Shown piece by piece: positions 25,223-34,280 of a stretch of 64,000 nt of DNA. The notes below the pieces were generated by a model. The model searched no databases. It was not told where the DNA came from and worked only from the letters and a program-made list of their open reading frames with translations. Each line of letters begins with the position of its first letter. The first letter of the stretch is position 1. Position numbers and translations under genes: made by a program. The DNA comes from Roseiarcus sp963823165. GTDB lineage: Bacteria; Pseudomonadota; Alphaproteobacteria; Rhizobiales; Beijerinckiaceae. The stretch is taken from NCBI GenBank assembly GCA_963823165.1, contig CAWGKV010000016.1, positions 124,001 to 188,000 on the forward strand, read 5' to 3'.

Positions 25223-27517
25223 TCAGAACCCCTTCATCGGATTGGGCGGCAGGTCGCCGATCAATTTGGCGAAGGCGTTCAGAACCGTCGGCGCCCGGCA
25301 AGAATCGGCGATCGACATTTCCTCGAACGTGACGCGCTCCTTTTCCAGCGCGAGACTCTTCAAGGTCTCGCCGACTTTCGCCAGGCGCTCCTTCGCCAGC
25401 GCCGAGCCCTTGACGAAATGGCACTGGTAGTCGTCGCCCGACTTGCAGCCCATCATCATGATCCCGTCGTAGCCCTTCTGCAGCGCGGTCGAGACCCACT
25501 GCAGAGTGACCGAGCCCAGGCAGCGAACGGGGATGATGCGCACGAAGGGCGACCAGCGCGAGCGCGCGATGCCCGCCATGTCGATCGCCGGGTAGGCGTC
25601 GTTCTCGCAGGCGAGCACGAGAATGCGGGGCTTCTCCGAGAACTCGTCCGGGATCTCGTTGGCCTCGATCATCTCGTTGACCATCTGAGGATTATAGTTG
25701 TCGAACGTGATGGTCTGCACCGGGCAGGCGCCCATGCAGGTGCCGCAGCGTCGACAGCGGGCGAAATTGACGACCGGACGGCCCTGCTCGTCCTCGTCGA
25801 TCGCCCCGAACGGGCACTCGACCGTGCAGCGCCGGCACTTCGTGCACTTCTCGTGGCCGATCTTGGGATAGGTCAGGTCGCCCGAGCGCGGATGCACGGA
25901 AGCGCCGGCCGCCGATCCCTCGATCGCCTGGATCGCCTTGAGCACCGCGCCCGTCGCGTCCTCGGCGCTCTCGGCCATGTCCATCGGGCGGCGGAGCGGC
26001 CCGGCCGTATAGATGCCGGTGCGGCGCGTCTCGTAGGGGAAGCAGATGTAATGGCTGTCGGAGAAGCCGTCCGCCAGGATCGGGATATGCGGACCCTGCC
26101 GATATTGCAGGTTGAGGATCGGCCCGCCGGGCGGAATTCCCTTGTCGATATGCGGCCAGGCCGAGCCCTGGCCCTTCGTATAGCCGGCGACCCTGATCAG
26201 CGTGACGGGGTTGATGTCGTCGGCGAGCTGCGCCGCGCTCTTTTCCGGCTCGACTACGGGCGCGTCGACATTGGTTGAGTTCGGGACCATGCCGGTCGCC
26301 AGCACAATGAGGTCGAGGCCGCTGAGCGGAACCTCCTCGCCGAGGAGTTCGTCGGAATAGGAGATCGTCATGCCCTTGCCGTCGACCGACTTCACCTTGC
26401 CTTTCATGAAGATGACGCCGCTCCGCTGGGCTTCGCGATAAAACTCCTCGGCGGTGCCCGGCGTGCGCAATTCCTCATAGACGATATAGGCCGAGGCCTC
26501 CTCGTCGGCCTTGACGACCTGGAGCGCCTGCTTGATCGAGGCCGAGCAGCACACCGACGAGCAATAGGGCAGGTGATTTGGATCGCGGCTGCCGGCGCAT
26601 TGAACGAACGCGACATTGCGCGCCGGCGCGCCGTCTGACGGCCGCTCGAGGGCGCCCTTGGCGAGCATCGCCTCGAGTTCGACCGAGGTCACGACGTCCG
26701 GGGAGGCGCCGTAGCCGAGATGGCCGAGCCTGGTCGCGTCATACGGACGCCATCCGGTCGCCACGACGATCGCGCCGACCGTTTCGATGATCTCTTCGCC
26801 TGCGCGCGCGATGGCCACCTTGAATGCGCCCGGCTGGCCTGACGTGCTTGCGATGACGGCGCCGGTGACGATGCGGATGCGGCCGTTGGCCCTCACTGCG
26901 GCGACGAGCTTGCCGAGATCGTTGGGGTAAAGATCGCGATAGGGCGGCGCGTGCGGCGCCCGCATCGACCATCTGGCCGACCAGCCGCCGAGGGCGTCGC
27001 TCTTTTCGACCAGCACGACGTCGTAGCCCGACTTGGCCGCCTCGAGCGCCGCGGTGAGGCCGGTCACGCCTGCGCCGACGACCAGGATCGAATGCGCAAC
27101 TTCGCCGAGGGCGGCGGGTTTCGGCTGTTCGGTCTTCGTCAGCTGCGCCGCCGCCATGCGGATCGCGTCGGCCGCCAGCATTTCGGTGTCTTCCGCATGC
27201 GGCGGCTGCGACCAGGCCACGTGCTCGCGCAGGTTGGCGCGGACGACCGGCACGCCGTCGAAGCGGAACTTGTCGGCCATCACGCGCGGGGAGCAAGCGC
27301 CGACGACCATGCGGTTCACCACGCCCTCGTCGACGTCCTTGCGCATGGCGGCCACGTTCTCGGGCGCGCAGAGCGCGTCGGCCGCCACGCAATGGCCGAT
27401 GCGAAACTCGGTCTTGCCGATTTTCTCGAGCGCCTCGACGTCGACCGCGTCGGATATGCCGCACCCCTTGCAGAGATAGACGCCGGGTTTCTTCTCGGAC
27501 ACCTTTCCGTCTCCCAA
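25223..27517 (-). CDS. qmoB: QmoB-like HdrA/MvhD fusion protein
   Basis: A 764-residue protein. The N-terminal domain (1-130) with YLCKGCGISDAVDVEALEK and VVGACSPRV is typical of QmoB. An HdrA-like flavoprotein follows (VVGAGVTGLTAALEAAKSGY at about 142-161; YCSSVCCSASIKQA cluster ligands), then a two-[4Fe-4S] ferredoxin (CTKCRRCTVECPFGA, CRRCGTCMGACP) and a C-terminal MvhD domain (VLACENDAYPAID, VRCLGSVT, GCKSGDDYQCHFVKG). In sulfate reducers QmoB bridges the quinone pool and APS reductase; MvhD domains also serve as electron entry points in bifurcating Hdr complexes. It follows qmoA by 70 nt and precedes hdrC by 2 nt. Confidence 0.93.
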   Translation of the reverse strand: MGDGKVSEKKPGVYLCKGCGISDAVDVEALEKIGKTEFRIGHCVAADALCAPENVAAMRKDVDEGVVNRMVVGACSPRVMADKFRFDGVPVVRANLREHVAWSQPPHAEDTEMLAADAIRMAAAQLTKTEQPKPAALGEVAHSILVVGAGVTGLTAALEAAKSGYDVVLVEKSDALGGWSARWSMRAPHAPPYRDLYPNDLGKLVAAVRANGRIRIVTGAVIASTSGQPGAFKVAIARAGEEIIETVGAIVVATGWRPYDATRLGHLGYGASPDVVTSVELEAMLAKGALERPSDGAPARNVAFVQCAGSRDPNHLPYCSSVCCSASIKQALQVVKADEEASAYIVYEELRTPGTAEEFYREAQRSGVIFMKGKVKSVDGKGMTISYSDELLGEEVPLSGLDLIVLATGMVPNSTNVDAPVVEPEKSAAQLADDINPVTLIRVAGYTKGQGSAWPHIDKGIPPGGPILNLQYRQGPHIPILADGFSDSHYICFPYETRRTGIYTAGPLRRPMDMAESAEDATGAVLKAIQAIEGSAAGASVHPRSGDLTYPKIGHEKCTKCRRCTVECPFGAIDEDEQGRPVVNFARCRRCGTCMGACPVQTITFDNYNPQMVNEMIEANEIPDEFSEKPRILVLACENDAYPAIDMAGIARSRWSPFVRIIPVRCLGSVTLQWVSTALQKGYDGIMMMGCKSGDDYQCHFVKGSALAKERLAKVGETLKSLALEKERVTFEEMSIADSCRAPTVLNAFAKLIGDLPPNPMKGF

Positions 27518-27587
27518 TTCGGCGTCGCTTCCCGCCGCCGCTCAAGTGTTGAGCCGTCCGGCGCTTCGCGGCCGGCTATCCCGAAGG

Positions 27588-28871
27588 CTAAGCGCTTCGA
27601 ACGGCCTGCAAGGCTTTCAGCGCCGCGGCGGTCGCGGACTGCACCGACATCGACACGTCGAGCGGCCCCGCGGCGACCCCCGCGGAAAATATGCCGCGGC
27701 CGTCTCCTTCCAAAGGAACGAGGAAGCCGTATTCGTCGGTTGCGATGTCGAGCGTCGGACGGTAGCCGGCGACGGCGCTCGGCTGCATCCCCGTCGCCAG
27801 CACCACGAGATCGTACGGCTCGGAATAGATTCCGCGCTCGATCGTCGTTTCGCCGTGAATGACAGGACGGCCGTCCTCGCCGATCCGGATATGCGCCGGC
27901 TTCGACTTGATGAACGTCACCTGGGGGTCCGCTCGCACCCGGTCGTAGAACGCCTCGAGCTTATCGTGGGCGCGGATGTCGATATAATAGATGTGAACTT
28001 CCGCGTCGGCGTATTGTTCGCGAACATAAGCCGCGTGTTTCAGCGACGCGAGACAGCAGATGCGCGAGCAATAGGGCAGGTGGTTCAGATCGCGCGATCC
28101 CGCACATTGGATCAGCGCCACCTTCTTCGCCGGTTCGCCGTTCGAGGGACGGAGGATCTTGCCGTGCGTCGGGCCATCATGGGCCGCCAGCCGCTCCATC
28201 TCGACGTTGGTGATGATGTCGTCGCTGTGGCTGTAGCCGTAGGCGTCAAGCTTGTTCGGGTCGTAGGGCTTCCACCCGGTCGCCCATATCACGGCCCCAA
28301 CGCGCAGGTGGAAGGTTTCGCCCTGGTCGTCGGGATCCAGCGCGCCATAAGCGCAGGCCGCTTTGAGCTTGTCGCCTTCGCCCGCCGCGATGGCCTCCGG
28401 CGCCACGACATAGCGCATGGGGAAAGCGTGTTCATGCGGCAGGTAGGCGGCCTTCACCTTGTCCAGACCGTAATTGAAGGGATTGTCGACCATGGTCTGC
28501 GTCGCGTTGGCGCAGTTCCCGCAAGCCGTGCAGCGCTCGTTGACGTATCGCGGCCGCCGTTCGATCGTGACCTTGTAGGCGCCGCGGGCGCCTGAAACCT
28601 CGCTCACCTCGCACATCGTCATCACGCGTAGCCGCTGGTTGCGACGAATGCGCTGGTAGTTGATTTCAAGCCCGCAGGTCGGATGGCAAAGTTTTGGAAA
28701 ATAGCGGTTCAGTCTGGTGACGCGGCCGCCCAGGCTCGCCTCGCGCTCGACGAGAATCACGTCCTGTCCCGCCTCGGCCGCTTCGAGCGCCGCGGTCACG
28801 CCTGCGATTCCGCCTCCGACGACCAGAATCGTCTGGCTCTCCGCACCCCCGCCGCTCAAATCCGCCGCCAT
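27588..28871 (-). CDS. qmoA: QmoA-like HdrA-type flavoprotein
   Basis: A 427-residue flavoprotein with an N-terminal FAD-binding VVGGGIAGVTAALEAAEAGQ and iron-sulfur ligands in KLCHPTCGLEINYQRIRRN, RCTACGNC and YCSRICCLASLKHA. The length and the CHPTCGLE segment match QmoA rather than methanogen HdrA, which is longer and carries ferredoxin domains. A GGGAGGACGAGG ribosome site precedes the ATG. It is the first gene of the operon, transcribed away from a SulP transporter. In Desulfovibrio QmoA forms the Qmo complex with QmoB and the membrane subunit QmoC; here HdrC and HdrB take the place of QmoC, as in some Gram-positive sulfate reducers. Confidence 0.92.
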   Translation of the reverse strand: MAADLSGGGAESQTILVVGGGIAGVTAALEAAEAGQDVILVEREASLGGRVTRLNRYFPKLCHPTCGLEINYQRIRRNQRLRVMTMCEVSEVSGARGAYKVTIERRPRYVNERCTACGNCANATQTMVDNPFNYGLDKVKAAYLPHEHAFPMRYVVAPEAIAAGEGDKLKAACAYGALDPDDQGETFHLRVGAVIWATGWKPYDPNKLDAYGYSHSDDIITNVEMERLAAHDGPTHGKILRPSNGEPAKKVALIQCAGSRDLNHLPYCSRICCLASLKHAAYVREQYADAEVHIYYIDIRAHDKLEAFYDRVRADPQVTFIKSKPAHIRIGEDGRPVIHGETTIERGIYSEPYDLVVLATGMQPSAVAGYRPTLDIATDEYGFLVPLEGDGRGIFSAGVAAGPLDVSMSVQSATAAALKALQAVRSA

Positions 28872-29108
28872 TCCTCGTCCTCCCTTCCGAGCGCCTGATC
28901 GGCCTTCTGTCCCTGTCCGCCAGCCTCGAGGCGAGCCCAGGACAACAGGCCGACGCCCAGCTGCTCCGAACCATGTCGCCAGGGATAGCCTGGAGCTTGT
29001 TTACTTCATAATATGCGAATATGTCTACCATAGGGAATTCGCCAATGCCATAGCGTTCGCGCCGGTCTGGCGACCGTTGCGCCAAGGGACAGGAGAGGCC
29101 GGGTCAGC
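28872..29108. promoter_or_regulatory. Divergent promoter region between qmoA and SulP genes
   Basis: 237 nt separate the two divergent starts. Most is GC-rich, but 28996-29040 is strikingly A/T-rich and holds an imperfect dyad CATAATATGCGAATATG at 29007-29023 (outer arms CATA/TATG). Such AT-rich dyads in divergent promoters of sulfur genes are often operators of ArsR-family regulators. Whether one regulator controls both genes is an inference; no regulator gene adjoins. No conserved small gene is evident here. Confidence 0.5.
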
Positions 29109-30920
29109 ATGTCGCAGTCCGCACCAACTTCGCGGCGGCGCCGATGGCATCCGGTGGCGATTTTCCCGTTCCTCGCCTGGCCCCAGCGGATGTCCGTCGG
29201 GCAGCTCCGCGCAGACCTGCTCGCGGGTCTGACCGGAGCGCTGGTCGTCCTGCCGCAGGGCGTGGCCTTTGCGACGATCGCTGGCATGCCGCCCCAATAC
29301 GGACTCTACGCCAGCATCGTGCCGACGATCATCGCGGCGCTGTTCGGCTCCTCGTGGCATCTCGTCGCGGGGCCGAGCACGACCGCGTCGCTCGTCCTGT
29401 TCGCGTCGCTCAGCGCATTCGAGCCTGCCGGCACGCCGCGTTACGTGGAGCTCGCGGTGACGCTCGCCGCGATGGCCGGCGTCATGGAGCTTGCGCTGGG
29501 CTTCTTCCGGCTCGGCGCGTTGGTAAACTTCATTTCGCACACGGTCGTGGTCGGCTACACCGCGGGCGTCGGCATCCTCATCATGACGACCCAGTTGCGC
29601 AATTTCTTCGGGCTCCCCGTTCCTCGCACCAGCGTGTTCTGGGAGGCGCTGAGCGGCAGCGTGCTCGCTCTGCCGACTTCGTCGCTCATGATCACAACGG
29701 TCGCGCTCACGACGCTGGCGACCGGTGTTGCGGCGCGAAGGTTCACCTCGAAAGTCCCCTATATGATCCCGGCGATTCTCGCCGGCGGCCTCGCCGGCGC
29801 CGTCGCCAATGCGATCGTCCCCGGATCGGTTTCGACGGTCGGCGCGCTGCCGGCGACTCTGCCGCCGTTGTCAGCCCCGAGTTTCGATCCCGCGACCTGG
29901 GGCTTGCTGCTGCCAACCGCGCTGGCCATCGGCGTATCGGCGCTGAATGAGGTCGTCTCGATCGGTCGCGCGCTCGCCATACGCTCCGAACAGCGGCTCG
30001 ACATCAACCAGGAGTTCATCGGCCAGGGGCTCGCCAACCTGATCGGTTCCTTCTTCTCGGGCTACGTCGTGTCCGGTTCGTTCAACCGCAGCGCGCTCAA
30101 TTACGAGTCCGGCGCGCGCAGCCAGATGTCGGCGGTGTTCGGCGGGCTGATTCTCGCGGCCGTCCTTGTGTTCGCCGCGCCGCTCGCCGCCTATCTGCCG
30201 CATGCGGCGATGGCCGCCTCGCTCGAGCTCGTCGGCTGGAGCCTGATCGACCGCAAGAGCCTCGCCCGCATCTGGCGTAGCGGCATGACGGAGCGGGGCG
30301 TGCTGCTGGCGACGATCGGGGTCGCCCTGTTCATTCAGATCCAGGCGGCGATCCTCGCCGGCGTCGTGCTGTCGCTGGTGGTCTATCTCTACCGCACGTC
30401 GAATCCGCAGCTCAGGCCTCGCGTCCCCGATCCGGTCGACGAGAGCCGCAAGTTCATCGACGCGGGGCCGAATGCACCGGAATGCCCGCAGTTTCGCCTG
30501 GCTCGACTCGACGGCTCGCTCTATTTCGGCGCCGTCAACGCCTTCCGGGACGCGCTGGGCGCCTTCGAACGCCAGACGCCGGATTGCATGCGCTACGGCG
30601 TGATCATGCGCGGCGTCAATTTCATCGACCTCGCGGGGGCCGAGGCCCTGGCCATCGAGGCGCGCCGGCTCAAGGCGCGCGGCGGCGGCCTCTTTCTGAT
30701 CAACATCAAGGAGCGGCCGCTCGAGTTTCTCGAGCGTGGCGGCTACGTCGACGAGATCGGCAGGTCGAACGTGTTCGTCTCCAAGAGCAAGGCGCTGAGC
30801 GCCATCTACCAGACGCTCGATTACGAGCTCTGCAGCCGGTGCAGCCTTCGCGTGTTCCGGGAATGCTCGCGGTTCGGAATCGAGCGCATCGACGACGACG
30901 AGGCGAGCGGCCCCGGCTGA
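29109..30920 (+). CDS. SulP-family anion transporter with STAS domain
   Basis: A 603-residue membrane transporter with about 12 hydrophobic segments and the family signature GALVVLPQGVAFATIAGMPP around residues 40-60, followed by a C-terminal STAS domain (about 450-580, containing VIMRGVNFIDLAGAEALAIE). SulP proteins move sulfate, bicarbonate or other oxyanions. Divergent position next to the qmo-hdr operon suggests sulfate or a sulfur oxyanion. After the STAS domain there is a short tail with four Cys (CSRCSLRVFRECSRF), uncommon for SulP proteins and reminiscent of a metal or iron-sulfur site. The start at 29109 is preceded by GGAGAGGCC. Confidence 0.9.
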   Translation: MSQSAPTSRRRRWHPVAIFPFLAWPQRMSVGQLRADLLAGLTGALVVLPQGVAFATIAGMPPQYGLYASIVPTIIAALFGSSWHLVAGPSTTASLVLFASLSAFEPAGTPRYVELAVTLAAMAGVMELALGFFRLGALVNFISHTVVVGYTAGVGILIMTTQLRNFFGLPVPRTSVFWEALSGSVLALPTSSLMITTVALTTLATGVAARRFTSKVPYMIPAILAGGLAGAVANAIVPGSVSTVGALPATLPPLSAPSFDPATWGLLLPTALAIGVSALNEVVSIGRALAIRSEQRLDINQEFIGQGLANLIGSFFSGYVVSGSFNRSALNYESGARSQMSAVFGGLILAAVLVFAAPLAAYLPHAAMAASLELVGWSLIDRKSLARIWRSGMTERGVLLATIGVALFIQIQAAILAGVVLSLVVYLYRTSNPQLRPRVPDPVDESRKFIDAGPNAPECPQFRLARLDGSLYFGAVNAFRDALGAFERQTPDCMRYGVIMRGVNFIDLAGAEALAIEARRLKARGGGLFLINIKERPLEFLERGGYVDEIGRSNVFVSKSKALSAIYQTLDYELCSRCSLRVFRECSRFGIERIDDDEASGPG

Positions 30921-30933
30921 GCGGACGGAAGCG

Positions 30934-32241
30934 TCAGCGCCGATGCGCGCTCCCGGCGACCTGCGGCGTCTGGCAGACCGGCCCCGGCTCGCCGGGCGCG
31001 AGCAGCCGCAAGAATCGCTCCACGCCGAAGTCGGCGACGACGCGATTGGCCTCGTGGGCCGGGTCGATCCCGTAGCGGCGCAGATAGGCGTAGAAGGCGC
31101 CCCCCGCGGTATCGACCGGACGGGCGTGTCTGACGGCGACGGAGCCGACGACGCCGACGGCGTCCGGACCGAAGGCCGCGCGCGCGGCCGGCCCGAGGAC
31201 GAGATCGGTTCCCCAGCCGCTTACGCTCTGGGAAAAGCTCCAGCCGACGCGCTCGAGCGCCCGTCGGGTCAGCAGCGGGGCCATGATCTCGATGGTCGAC
31301 ACCCGGATGACGCCGTTTCCTGCTCGTGGTCTTTTCAGAAAGGGCCAGGCCGAGTACGAATCCGCCGTCAGCGCCGGCTGCGCGAGGTCGAGGTTTTCGC
31401 GCGCCGCTGCGGCGAACAGGTCGTCGATCTCGCGCTGGCCGACCTCGACGTCGTCGTCGAGAAAAAGCGCCGCCTGGTAGCGCAGGAGGAGGTCCGGCCG
31501 CTCATCGAGCAGGCGACGGATCGCGGTCGTCTTCGTGCCGGCCTGAAAGACGACGGTGTCGGCGCGGGGATCGACGGCGGTTTCCTCATAGCAATTGAGC
31601 AGCACGTCGTAGTCGCGCGGCTGCGCGAGATAGCCCGCGTCGAAACTCCTGCCGCATTGGACGAAAACGAGGAGCTTGCAGCCTCGCTCCGACGCCTCGC
31701 GCGCTATGCGCATGCGCCCCTCGGCGTAGAAGCGGTCCTGTCGCGCCCTCAGCTCCTCGCGGCTGAGCGGCGGTTTCATGTCGCCGTCGCGCGGCTTGGG
31801 ATCGAAGACCCGCATCGCGGCCTCCTCGATCGAACGGCCCCTCCCGCGCACGACGTCGCGCACGAATTCCAGGTCGATGTCGGCGCGCGGGCGCCGTCCG
31901 CGCGGCAAGCCGACTTCGAGAAAATGCAGGAACGGGTGCGGGTGGGTCTTGCGCCACCCGGGATTCTGTGAGGCGTACCAGACAGGATCGAACTCGGCCG
32001 AGGGCGGCGTCCCGACGGTCCCGTCTCGTGCGAGATAAAGCCCGAGAAGGCCGCTCGTTTTTGCTCCAAGCCCTGCGCGCTCGCGAAAGAACTGCGGATC
32101 GAAGAATCCGTTGGGTCGATATCCCAGCCGCTCGCCGATCAGCGCGTAGTGCAGCGGCGCGAGCGGGTGGGCGCTCTCGGTCCCGAACCGGCGGAGCGCA
32201 TAGGGGCGGCTCCAGAATGCGCGTCGCGCAAGCGAAGACAT
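30934..32241 (-). CDS. DUF707 glycosyltransferase-like protein
   Basis: A 435-residue cytoplasmic protein. The N-terminal third has motifs such as GYRPNGFFDPQFF, FDPVWYASQNPGW and FLHFLEVGLPRGRRP, which are typical of repeated modules fused to surface-polysaccharide glycosyltransferases. The C-terminal two thirds match DUF707 (LLVFVQCGRSFD, ALFLDDDVEVG, VSGWGTDLVLGP), with a DDD motif like the metal-binding motif of glycosyltransferases. Activity and acceptor are unknown. It converges with the SulP gene (13 nt apart) and is followed on the same strand, upstream, by lipB (13 nt), so it may be cotranscribed with lipB by chance. Confidence 0.8.
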   Translation of the reverse strand: MSSLARRAFWSRPYALRRFGTESAHPLAPLHYALIGERLGYRPNGFFDPQFFRERAGLGAKTSGLLGLYLARDGTVGTPPSAEFDPVWYASQNPGWRKTHPHPFLHFLEVGLPRGRRPRADIDLEFVRDVVRGRGRSIEEAAMRVFDPKPRDGDMKPPLSREELRARQDRFYAEGRMRIAREASERGCKLLVFVQCGRSFDAGYLAQPRDYDVLLNCYEETAVDPRADTVVFQAGTKTTAIRRLLDERPDLLLRYQAALFLDDDVEVGQREIDDLFAAAARENLDLAQPALTADSYSAWPFLKRPRAGNGVIRVSTIEIMAPLLTRRALERVGWSFSQSVSGWGTDLVLGPAARAAFGPDAVGVVGSVAVRHARPVDTAGGAFYAYLRRYGIDPAHEANRVVADFGVERFLRLLAPGEPGPVCQTPQVAGSAHRR

Positions 32242-32254
32242 GGCGGCGGCGTCT

Positions 32255-33007
32255 TCAGGCCGAAGCGGGGACGGCGGCCGACTCGTGGACCTCCGCCGTC
32301 GGACCGAATGTCTTCTCGAAAGAGGCGCGCAACGCGCCGTCGACGCCGGCGAAAGCAGCAGCGCGGCCGAGGTCGGCGAGACTCGTCACTCCGTAGTGAG
32401 GCTCCCGGATTCCGCAGGGCGTGATGCCGGAGAAATGCGTGAGGTCCGGCGCGACGTTGAGAGCGACGCCATGGAAGGTCACCCAGCGCCGCACCCGGAC
32501 GCCGATCGCGGCGATCTTGTCCTCCGCCGCCGCTCCGCGGGGGCCGCGCGGCTTGTCGGGGCGAGCGACCCAGACGCCGACCCGGTCTGCGCGGGTCTCG
32601 CCCGTGACGTCGAAAGCCTTGAGCGCGTCGATCAGCCAGCCTTCGAGGGCGGCGACATAGGCGCGCACGTCGGGCCGCCGGCGCTTGAGGTCGAGCATCA
32701 CATAGGCGACCCGCTGGCCGGGGCCGTGATAGGTGAAGCGACCGCCGCGGCCGGCGCGAAAGACCGGGAAGCGCTGGTCGATGAGCTCCTCGGGCCTGGC
32801 GCTGGTCCCTGCGGTGTAAAGCGGCGGGTGTTCGAGGAGCCAGACCCGCTCCGGCGCGAGGCCGCCTGCGATCTCCTCGACCCGGGCCTCCATCTCCGCC
32901 AGCGCCTCCTCGTAGCCGGTCGGACCCGGCGAGACGAGCCATTCGACCGGGGGAAAGCCGGGCAAGGCGAAGAGCGGCGCGCGAAGCGAAGGCCGGGGTT
33001 CGGACAT
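32255..33007 (-). CDS. lipB: Octanoyl-[acyl-carrier-protein]:protein octanoyltransferase LipB
   Basis: A 250-residue transferase that moves octanoate from ACP onto lipoate-dependent enzymes, the first step of lipoic acid synthesis. The conserved RGGRFTYHGPGQRVAYVMLDL region lies at about residues 89-109 (substrate tunnel), the catalytic Cys in GITPCGI and the Lys in EDKIAAIGV. The ATG at 33007 gives a normal N-terminus. lipA is not in the window. A neighbouring frame that opens upstream overlaps hisC and is not coding. Confidence 0.94.
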   Translation of the reverse strand: MSEPRPSLRAPLFALPGFPPVEWLVSPGPTGYEEALAEMEARVEEIAGGLAPERVWLLEHPPLYTAGTSARPEELIDQRFPVFRAGRGGRFTYHGPGQRVAYVMLDLKRRRPDVRAYVAALEGWLIDALKAFDVTGETRADRVGVWVARPDKPRGPRGAAAEDKIAAIGVRVRRWVTFHGVALNVAPDLTHFSGITPCGIREPHYGVTSLADLGRAAAFAGVDGALRASFEKTFGPTAEVHESAAVPASA

Positions 33008-33081
33008 GGGCGCGGTCCTATAGCAGGGCGGACGCCTGGAGGCGAAGCGCTGCGGCAACCGGCGCCGCGCGCGCTCGCCGG

Positions 33082-34197
33082 TCACCCGCCCATGAAGGCC
33101 GCCAGCGCGTCCGCGAGGGCCCGATTGTGCTCCTCGAGGCCGACGGTGATGCGTAGGTGGTTCGGCAGCCGGTAGTTGGCCAAGCCGCGCACCAAAATGC
33201 CGCGTCCGGCCAAAAAATCCTCGGCCGCCCGGGCCGTGCGCGCGCCTTCCGACGGGAAGCCGACCAGCACGAAGTTGGTCTGCGAGGGCATGACCTCCAG
33301 CCCCAGGCCGCCGAGCTGCTGGGTCAGCCAAGGCCGCCATCGCCAGACGAGCTCCCTGCTGCGCTCCTGGAAGTCGTCGTCGCCCAAGGCCGCCGCCGCC
33401 GCGAACTGGGCCGGCAGATTGACGTTGAACGGCGGACGGATGCGCTCCAAAACCCCGATCATCTCCGCGGACGCATAGGCCCAGCCGACGCGCAGCGCCG
33501 CCAGCCCGTGGATCTTCGAGAAGGTGCGGGTGACGACGAGGTTGTCCGCCCCGCGCGCGAGATCGATCCCGTCCCGATAGCCTGGATCGTCGACGAACTC
33601 GGCGTAGGCGCCGTCGAGCACGAGGATGCAGTTCCCGGGCAGGCCCCGGTGCAGGCGCTCGATCGCGCTCGCGCCGAGCCAACCGCCGGTGGGGTTGCCG
33701 GGATTGTCCAGAAAGACGATGCGCGTTCGGTCGTCGACCAGGGCGAGGGCCTGGTCCACGTCGAAGCGCAGGTGAGGCATGGCGGCCGAGCGCACCTCCG
33801 CCTGGGCTGCGCGCCCGGCGATGCTGTATTCGAGGAAGCCGTACTCGCCCTGCACGACATTGTCGCCGGGCTCGCAAAAGGTGTGGGCGATGAGGCTGAA
33901 GATCTCGTCCGAGCCGCAGCCGAAAATCAGCCGTTCGGGCTCGAGCCCGTATTTGCCGGCGACAGCCTCGCGCAGCCCGGCCGCGGCGCCGTCGGGATAG
34001 AGCTGCAATTTTCGCGCGCAACTCTCGAAGGCGGCGACGGCCAGCGGCGAGGAGCCGAGAACGTTCTCGTTCGACGACAGCTTGATCGGGGCGGAGACGC
34101 CCGCAATCTTGGACTTGCCGCCCACATAGGCCTCGATGTCGAGGATGCCGGCCTTGGGGCGCGGCCTCAAGCTGGTTTGCGACGCGATGTTGCTCAT
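33082..34197 (-). CDS. hisC: Histidinol-phosphate aminotransferase
   Basis: A 371-residue class-II PLP aminotransferase. KLSSNENVLGSSP and FLDNPGNPTGGWLG are the conserved HisC substrate and cofactor loops; the PLP-binding Lys is in TRTFSKIHGLAALRVGWAYA (Lys of FSK). HisC converts imidazole acetol phosphate to histidinol phosphate in histidine synthesis and may also act on aromatic amino acids. It is outside a his operon, as often in alphaproteobacteria, 75 nt upstream of lipB. The start has been placed at MSNIASQTSLRP, where the family N-terminus begins. Confidence 0.92.
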   Translation of the reverse strand: MSNIASQTSLRPRPKAGILDIEAYVGGKSKIAGVSAPIKLSSNENVLGSSPLAVAAFESCARKLQLYPDGAAAGLREAVAGKYGLEPERLIFGCGSDEIFSLIAHTFCEPGDNVVQGEYGFLEYSIAGRAAQAEVRSAAMPHLRFDVDQALALVDDRTRIVFLDNPGNPTGGWLGASAIERLHRGLPGNCILVLDGAYAEFVDDPGYRDGIDLARGADNLVVTRTFSKIHGLAALRVGWAYASAEMIGVLERIRPPFNVNLPAQFAAAAALGDDDFQERSRELVWRWRPWLTQQLGGLGLEVMPSQTNFVLVGFPSEGARTARAAEDFLAGRGILVRGLANYRLPNHLRITVGLEEHNRALADALAAFMGG

Positions 34198-34280
34198 GCG
34201 CACGCCACTAGCCCCAACTGCGCTCCCCGTCCAATGCCAATGGCGGGACCACGAGACAGGCGGCGGCGCTCGCTCGGGGC

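Noticed and set aside
23686..28871. sHdr (sulfur-oxidising heterodisulfide reductase-like) operon
   Set aside because: sHdr clusters have shdrC1B1A-hyp-C2B2 with lipoate-binding protein genes. Here the flavoproteins are of QmoA and QmoB type with a fused MvhD and there is a single C-B pair. lipB nearby is the housekeeping transferase.
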